In this document: in pieces, positions 59,710 through 64,000 of the stretch | How positions within the stretch are numbered: the first letter of the stretch is position 1 | Layout of the letters: each line of letters opens with the position of its first letter | NCBI GenBank assembly: GCA_965200375.1 | Contig: OZ241353.1 | Location: 620,001-684,000, forward strand | Direction: 5' to 3' | Length of the DNA: 64,000 nucleotides | Origin: VXYL01 sp965200375 | Lineage (GTDB): Bacteria; Pseudomonadota; Gammaproteobacteria; Pseudomonadales; Azotimanducaceae | Position numbers and translations under genes: made by a program | The notes under the pieces: model-generated | Told to the model about the DNA's origin: nothing | What the model saw: the letters and a program-made list of their open reading frames with translations, nothing else | The model's database searches: none

Positions 59710-60512
59710 ACAGCGCCGTGGCTTTCATCGGCGGCGGCAACATGGCCTACGCCCTGGCCACGCGGCTGGCGGCCTCCGGTGCCCACGACGTCACGGTGGC
59801 GGAGCCCGTCGCCGCCCAGCGGGCGCGATTCGCGCCGCCAGTGGCAACCACTGAGGACAACGCCGCCGCGGCCCGGAACGCCGCGGCCGTGGTGCTGGCG
59901 GTGAAGCCGCAGGTGGTACGGCCAGTGGCGGAGCAGCTCGCCGGCGTCCTGCCGCCGGATGCGCTGGTGGTGTCCATCGCCGCCGGCGTGCCGCTGGCGG
60001 CGGTGGAACGCTGGCTTGGCGGCCAGCGCAGCGTGGTGCGCTGCATGCCGAACATGCCGGCGCTGGTGGGCCGGGGCGTCAGCGGGCTGGTCGCCAACGC
60101 GGCAACCAGCGCCGCGCAGCGGACCATGGCGGAGTCGCTGCTGGCCGCGGTCGGAGAAGTCGTGTGGTTCGCCTCGGACAGCGAACTGGACGCCGTCACT
60201 GCGGTATCCGGCAGCGGCCCGGCCTACTTCTTCTATCTGATCGAGGCGCTGGCCGCCGCCGGGCGGGAGCTGGGGCTTGCGGACGCCGTGGCGGCGCGCC
60301 TGGCGGCGGCCACCGCCGGCGGCGCCGCGGCAATGGCGGCTGCCGACGACGCGGCGGCGCTTCGGGCCCAGGTCGCCTCCCCCGGTGGCACGACGGAGCG
60401 GGCGCTCTCTATACTTGCCGAGCGATCCTTCCCCGACGCCGTCCTGGCGGCGGTGCGCGGGGCCTACGACCGTTCCCGGGAGCTCGCGGAGGAGTTCGGC
60501 AGCGATGGGTGA
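59706..60512 (+). CDS. proC: Pyrroline-5-carboxylate reductase
   Basis: Last step of proline synthesis. 268 residues. The dinucleotide loop is VAFIGGGNMAYALA, followed by VLAVKPQVV, VVRCMPNMPALVGRGVSGLV, and the C-terminal signature AVSGSGPAYFFYLIEALAAA with ASPGGTTERALSIL. ATG overlaps the yggS-type stop; yggT starts inside its end. Confidence 0.96.
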   Translation: MNSAVAFIGGGNMAYALATRLAASGAHDVTVAEPVAAQRARFAPPVATTEDNAAAARNAAAVVLAVKPQVVRPVAEQLAGVLPPDALVVSIAAGVPLAAVERWLGGQRSVVRCMPNMPALVGRGVSGLVANAATSAAQRTMAESLLAAVGEVVWFASDSELDAVTAVSGSGPAYFFYLIEALAAAGRELGLADAVAARLAAATAGGAAAMAAADDAAALRAQVASPGGTTERALSILAERSFPDAVLAAVRGAYDRSRELAEEFGSDG

Positions 60513-61065
60513 TCCGTTCACGTTCGTCGTCACCTTCGTGCTGCGCGTCGTGGCGCTGGTGCTGGTGCTGCGCTTTATCCTGCAGGCGGTGCGGGCGAGC
60601 TTCTACAACCCGTTCTCCGAAGGCATCGTGCGCATTACGGACCCGGTGCTGCGGCCGCTGCGCCTGGTGCTGCGCCCCTACCGCAATCTGGATTTCGCCT
60701 CCTTCGCGGCCGCCTGGGCGGCGCACGTGGTGGCGGCGACCACCTACGTGGTGGCCAACGGCTTGCCGATGGACGTGGTGTTCATATTGAGCGACGCGCT
60801 GCGGGCGACGCTGAATCTGGTGGTAGGCGTGTTCCTGGTGGCCATCTTCGTTTCCGTGCTGATGAGCTGGCTGGCGCCGGGCGTGTACTCGCCGGCGGCC
60901 ACCATCGCCCGCTCCATCGCCGAACCGGTGCTGGCGCCGGCGCGGCGGGTGCTGCCGCCCCTGGGCGGGCTGGACCTGTCGCCGATGGTAACCATCCTGG
61001 TGCTGCTCCTGATTCAAGGAACGGTGCTCGGCGCCCTGCTGCCGGCGCGCCTGTGGCCCGGTTGA
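60505..61065 (+). CDS. YggT family membrane protein
   Basis: 186 residues with two YggT repeats and about four TM segments (FTFVVTFVLRVVALVLVLRF; WAAHVVAATTYVVANGL; LRATLNLVVGVFLVAIFVSVLM; LSPMVTILVLLLIQGTVL). Repeat signatures are DPVLRPLRLVLRPYRNLDFA and EPVLAPARRVLPPLGGLDLS. It is linked to osmotic or division functions in some bacteria; unproven here. Confidence 0.93.
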   Translation: MGDPFTFVVTFVLRVVALVLVLRFILQAVRASFYNPFSEGIVRITDPVLRPLRLVLRPYRNLDFASFAAAWAAHVVAATTYVVANGLPMDVVFILSDALRATLNLVVGVFLVAIFVSVLMSWLAPGVYSPAATIARSIAEPVLAPARRVLPPLGGLDLSPMVTILVLLLIQGTVLGALLPARLWPG

Positions 61066-62198
61066 CGCAACCCGGTTCCGTCGGGCTGGTCGAACCCCGG
61101 GTGGCGCACTTCGACGCGCCGTTGGCCCTGCAGTGCCGCACCGAGCTGCCGGGCTTCGAGCTGGTCTTCGAAACCTACGGCGAACTGAACGCCGAGCGCA
61201 GCAACGCCGTGCTGGTGTGCCACGCCCTCTCCGGCGATCACCATGCCGCTGGCTACCATGCGCGGGAGGACGCCAAGCCCGGCTGGTGGGACGCCTGCAT
61301 CGGCCCCGGCAAGCCCATCGACACCGGCAAGTTCCACGTGGTGTCGCCGAACAACCTCGGCGGCTGCGGCGGCAGCACGGGGCCTCTCGCCACCAACCCG
61401 GACACCGGCGAGCCCTGGGGCGAGAGCTTCCCGCCGGTGACGGTGAAGGACTGGGTGAAGACGCAGGCGATGCTGGCGGACCGCCTCGGCATCGAACGGT
61501 TCGCAGCGGTGGTCGGCGGCAGCCTGGGCGGGATGCAGGCGTTGCAGTGGGCCATCGACTTTCCCGAGCGCGTGGCGCACGCGGTGGTGATCGCCGCGGC
61601 GCCGAAGCTCTCGGCGCAGAACATCGCCTTCAACGAGATCGCCCGCCAGGCCATCCAGTCGGACCCCGAGTTCCAGCAGGGCCGCTACTTCCAGGCCGAC
61701 ACCCGCCCGCGCAAGGGCCTCATGCTGGCGCGCATGATCGGCCATGTGACCTATCTCTCCGACGACGGCATGGGGGCGAAGTTCGGGCGCGAACTGAAAA
61801 CCGGCGATCTGGAATCCGCCCGGGACGTGCAGTTCCAAGTGGAGAGCTACCTGCACTACCAGGGCACCGCCTTCTCCGAGCGCTTCGACGCCAACACCTA
61901 TCTGCTGATGACCCGGGCCCTCGACTACTTCGACCCGGCGCTGGAGTTCGACGGCGACCTCGTGCGGGCGCTGGCCGGTGCCAAGGCGCGCTTTCTGGTG
62001 CTTTCCTTCACCAGCGACTGGCGCTTCTCCCCAGTGCGCTCGAACGAGATCGTGGATGCCCTCATCGCCGCCCGCAAGGATGTCGCCAGCGCCGTCATCG
62101 ACGCGCCCAACGGCCACGATTCGTTCCTGCTGCCGAACGAACGCTACTTCGACGTGCTCGGCGGCTATCTGGCCGCGGCAGCCGCCGGGCTCTCCTGA
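61053..62198 (+). CDS. metX: Homoserine O-acyltransferase MetX
   Basis: Alpha/beta-hydrolase fold enzyme that acylates homoserine for methionine synthesis. 381 residues. The catalytic serine is in VVGGSLGGMQALQW, aspartate in SFTSDWRFSP and histidine in NGHDSFLLP. Whether it uses acetyl- or succinyl-CoA cannot be told from this; gammaproteobacterial MetX paired with MetW can be succinyl-specific. GTG at 61053 overlaps yggT; TTG at 61062 is an alternative. Confidence 0.94.
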   Translation: MARLTQPGSVGLVEPRVAHFDAPLALQCRTELPGFELVFETYGELNAERSNAVLVCHALSGDHHAAGYHAREDAKPGWWDACIGPGKPIDTGKFHVVSPNNLGGCGGSTGPLATNPDTGEPWGESFPPVTVKDWVKTQAMLADRLGIERFAAVVGGSLGGMQALQWAIDFPERVAHAVVIAAAPKLSAQNIAFNEIARQAIQSDPEFQQGRYFQADTRPRKGLMLARMIGHVTYLSDDGMGAKFGRELKTGDLESARDVQFQVESYLHYQGTAFSERFDANTYLLMTRALDYFDPALEFDGDLVRALAGAKARFLVLSFTSDWRFSPVRSNEIVDALIAARKDVASAVIDAPNGHDSFLLPNERYFDVLGGYLAAAAAGLS

Positions 62199-62209
62199 GA
62201 GGCACAAGA

Positions 62210-62818
62210 GTGCGGCCGGATCTGGAAATCATCGCCAACCTCATCAACCCGGGGGCGCGGGTGCTGGACCTCGGCTGCGGCAGCGGCGAGCTGCTGGCCC
62301 ACCTGGCCGCCCGCAAGGGCGTCAACGGCTACGGCATCGAGAAGGACGCCGCCGAAATCGGCGCCTGCATCCGCGCCGGCGTCAACGTCCTCGAGCACGA
62401 TTTGGACGACGGCCTGGCCCGCTTCCCGGACTCGAGCTTCGACATGGTGGTGATGACGGAAACGCTGCAGGCCGTGGCCTCGCCGGCGGAGCTGATCGAC
62501 GAGTTGCTGCGCATCGGCGAGGAGTGCGTGGTGACCTTCCCGAACTTCGCGCACTGGCGGTGCCGGCTGCAGCTGGCTACCCGCGGCCGCATGCCGGTGG
62601 TGGGGCACCTGCCGCACCAGTGGTTCGACACGCCGAACATCCACCTGTGTACGTTCCGCGACTTCGAGCGGCTGGTCGTCGGCAAGCGCCTGCGCATCAT
62701 CGAGCGGTTCGTGGTGGACGCGCGCTATGCGCTGCGGGCCTACGTGAACCGTTTTCCCAACCTGTTCGGCGCCACGGCCTTCTATCGCCTTGGACGTGCC
62801 GATCCGGTGGCCGCGTGA
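62210..62818 (+). CDS. metW: Methionine biosynthesis protein MetW
   Basis: SAM-methyltransferase-like partner of MetX. 202 residues. Motifs are VLDLGCGSGELLAHLAARKG, YGIEKDAAEIGACIRAGVNV, DMVVMTETLQAV and GHLPHQWFDTPNIHLCTFRD. GTG at 62210 lies 11 bases after metX; its stop overlaps the next gene's GTG. Confidence 0.94.
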   Translation: MRPDLEIIANLINPGARVLDLGCGSGELLAHLAARKGVNGYGIEKDAAEIGACIRAGVNVLEHDLDDGLARFPDSSFDMVVMTETLQAVASPAELIDELLRIGEECVVTFPNFAHWRCRLQLATRGRMPVVGHLPHQWFDTPNIHLCTFRDFERLVVGKRLRIIERFVVDARYALRAYVNRFPNLFGATAFYRLGRADPVAA

Positions 62819-63258
62819 AGGCAACGCGACGGTGCTGGGCGGTGGCCGCGTTGCTGGCCGCCTGGCTGCTGGCGGCGGCGAGCCAAGCCGAGCAGTTCAA
62901 GCTCTTCGGCGAGTGGCAGGTCCACTACGCGGCCTTCAACGCCACGCTGCTGCCGGTGGCGGTGGCGGAGCGCTACGGCATCGTGCGCGGGGCGCGGAAG
63001 GGTCTCTTGAACGTCACCGCGGTGGGACCCGCCGGGCGGGGCGAGGCGGTGTCGCTCTCCGGGCGCTTCCTGAACCTGCTTGGCCAGCCGCAGACGCTGG
63101 CGTTTCGGCGCATCGACGAGGGAGACGCCGTCTACTACCTTGCGGCATTCGACTTCGAGAACGCCGAGACGCTGCGCTTCGAGGTGGATCTGGACCTGCC
63201 CGGCCACGGCCCGGCAGCGCTGCGCTTCCAGCAGCCGCTGTACGTTCCGCATCCTTGA
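62815..63258 (+). CDS. DUF4426 periplasmic protein
   Basis: 147 residues. A signal peptide (VAALLAAWLLAAASQAEQ) is followed by a beta-rich domain with FGEWQVHYAAFNATLLPVAV and AERYGIVRGARKGLLNVTAV. The family is exported with unknown function, and the metW-DUF4426-rdgB order is typical. GTG overlaps the metW stop. Confidence 0.88.
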   Translation: MKATRRCWAVAALLAAWLLAAASQAEQFKLFGEWQVHYAAFNATLLPVAVAERYGIVRGARKGLLNVTAVGPAGRGEAVSLSGRFLNLLGQPQTLAFRRIDEGDAVYYLAAFDFENAETLRFEVDLDLPGHGPAALRFQQPLYVPHP

Positions 63259-63884
63259 CGCCGACAGTGCCCAAGGCGCGGCGGCCCAGCCGAGTGGTGG
63301 TGGCCACCGGCAACCAGGGGAAGCTGCGCGAGCTGGCGGCGGCGTTGGCGCCCCTCGGCTTCCAGCTGGCGCCCCAAGGGGAGTTTGGCGTGGTCCCGGC
63401 GCCGGAAACGGCCGCCACCTTCGTGGAGAACGCCATCGGCAAGGCGCGACACGCCGCAGCGCAAACCGGACTGCCGGCCATCGGCGACGATTCGGGCCTC
63501 GTAGTGCCGGCCCTCGGCGACGCGCCCGGCGTGCGCTCGGCCCGCTACGCTGGCGAGGACGCCGACGACGACGCCAACAACGCCAAGCTCCTGGCCGCCC
63601 TCGGCGAGGGCCGCGAGCGGTCCGCGCACTTCTACTGCGCGCTGGCGTTTCTCCGCGACGCTGCGGATCCTGCGCCCGTCGTCGCCACGGGGCGCTGGGA
63701 CGGACGCATCGCCAAGGCGCCGCAAGGCGGGAACGGCTTTGGCTACGATCCGCTGTTCGTTGTTATCGAAAACCCTGAACGGGGCCGAACCGCGGCGCAG
63801 CTCCCGGTCGCCGAAAAGAACCGCCTCTCCCATCGGGGGCAAGCGTGTCGGCGGCTTGCGGCCCTGCTCGGTTCCGGGCCGTGA
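63255..63884 (+). CDS. rdgB: dITP/XTP pyrophosphatase RdgB
   Basis: Removes non-canonical purine nucleotides. 209 residues. Motifs are VVVATGNQGKLREL, FVENAIGKARHAA, GLPAIGDDSGLVV, FGYDPLFVV and the C-terminal KNRLSHRGQACRRL. TTG at 63255 overlaps the DUF4426 stop (TTGA); GTG at 63267 is a close alternative. Confidence 0.94.
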   Translation: MTPTVPKARRPSRVVVATGNQGKLRELAAALAPLGFQLAPQGEFGVVPAPETAATFVENAIGKARHAAAQTGLPAIGDDSGLVVPALGDAPGVRSARYAGEDADDDANNAKLLAALGEGRERSAHFYCALAFLRDAADPAPVVATGRWDGRIAKAPQGGNGFGYDPLFVVIENPERGRTAAQLPVAEKNRLSHRGQACRRLAALLGSGP

Positions 63885-64000
63885 GCGAAGACGGCGACGA
63901 ACAGTCGGCGACGGCCCTCGGCAACGGGGCCGCAACGCTTGCGCTGGCCGCCAGCCGCCCCATCGGCCTCCACGTCCGCTCCCCCCAGGCTCCCCTGGCC
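63881..64000 (+). CDS. 3'-truncated ORF after rdgB (hemW position)
   Basis: GTG at 63881 overlaps the rdgB stop (GTGA) and stays open to the window end, 40 codons: VSEDGDEQSATALGNGAATL, then ALAASRPIGLHVRSPQ and APLA. hemW normally stands here, and SRPIGLHVRSP is vaguely like its LGLYIHIPWC, but the CxxxCxxC motif is not visible. Identity is therefore open. Confidence 0.45.
   Translation, partial: MSEDGDEQSATALGNGAATLALAASRPIGLHVRSPQAPLA

Noticed and set aside
63881..64000. Firm hemW call for the last partial gene
   Set aside because: Position fits, but the radical-SAM cysteine motif expected near the N-terminus is not visible in the 40 codons present.

Overview
The window is a high-GC (about 70%) stretch of a gram-negative genome. 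Gene order points to a gammaproteobacterium. secG is followed by tRNA-Leu(GAG) at 47189-47700. gshB-tonB-algH-ruvX lies near pilT, yggS-proC-yggT-metX-metW and rdgB at 52740-63884. ubiE-ubiJ-ubiB forms an operon at 17238-20302. lpxC and the DAP-type MurE motif also indicate an outer membrane and a meso-DAP wall. Genes are packed tightly, with many ATGA, GTGA and TTGA overlaps and many GTG or TTG starts. Species cannot be named from the sequence.

Layout. (1) 1-14758: division and cell-wall (dcw) cluster rsmH-ftsL-ftsI-murE-mraY-murD-ftsW-murC-ftsQ-ftsA-ftsZ1-ftsZ2-lpxC. murF, murG, murB and ddl are missing from their usual places, and ftsZ is present as two adjacent complete paralogues. (2) 15038-17077: a short UDP-sugar dehydrogenase-like gene and a divergent glycosyltransferase. 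(3) 17238-27209, minus strand: ubiquinone genes, a decayed ATPase remnant, cysS, then a pepA-lipA-asnS-GNAT gene run. (4) 27338-30892: a two-TM (SLATT-like) gene with an overlapping proline-rich ORF, a TVP38-flavoprotein fusion, and a possible RiPP-like precursor. (5) 30895-37058, minus: a compact set of DUF3108, methyltransferase, ELM1-like, glycosyltransferase and dehydrogenase genes, then an O-methyltransferase. (6) 37330-42754: a decayed helix-turn-helix gene, NUDIX, DUF3500, small metabolic and membrane genes, and a nucleotidyltransferase pair resembling a toxin-antitoxin unit. (7) 42996-50716: ftsH-glmM-tpiA-secG-tRNA-Leu, then rfbACD and convergent cysC. (8) 50717-52587: glycyl-tRNA synthetase (dimeric type) with gcvR. 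(9) 52740-64000: the gshB to rdgB block, interrupted by an AAA/DUF4143 ATPase gene where pyrimidine genes often sit, and by a lower-GC foreign gene between two copies of a 110-bp repeat.

The most notable features are the tandem ftsZ pair in a gapped dcw cluster, the duplicated pilT/yggS intergenic region around an acquired gene, the candidate RiPP-like precursor, the two-TM plus proline-rich ORF pair, an in-frame palindromic insertion in tonB, and a diverged 61-bp repeat whose second copy reads as a leader ORF coupled to ftsH. No CRISPR array, rRNA, insertion sequence or convincing intrinsic terminator was seen.
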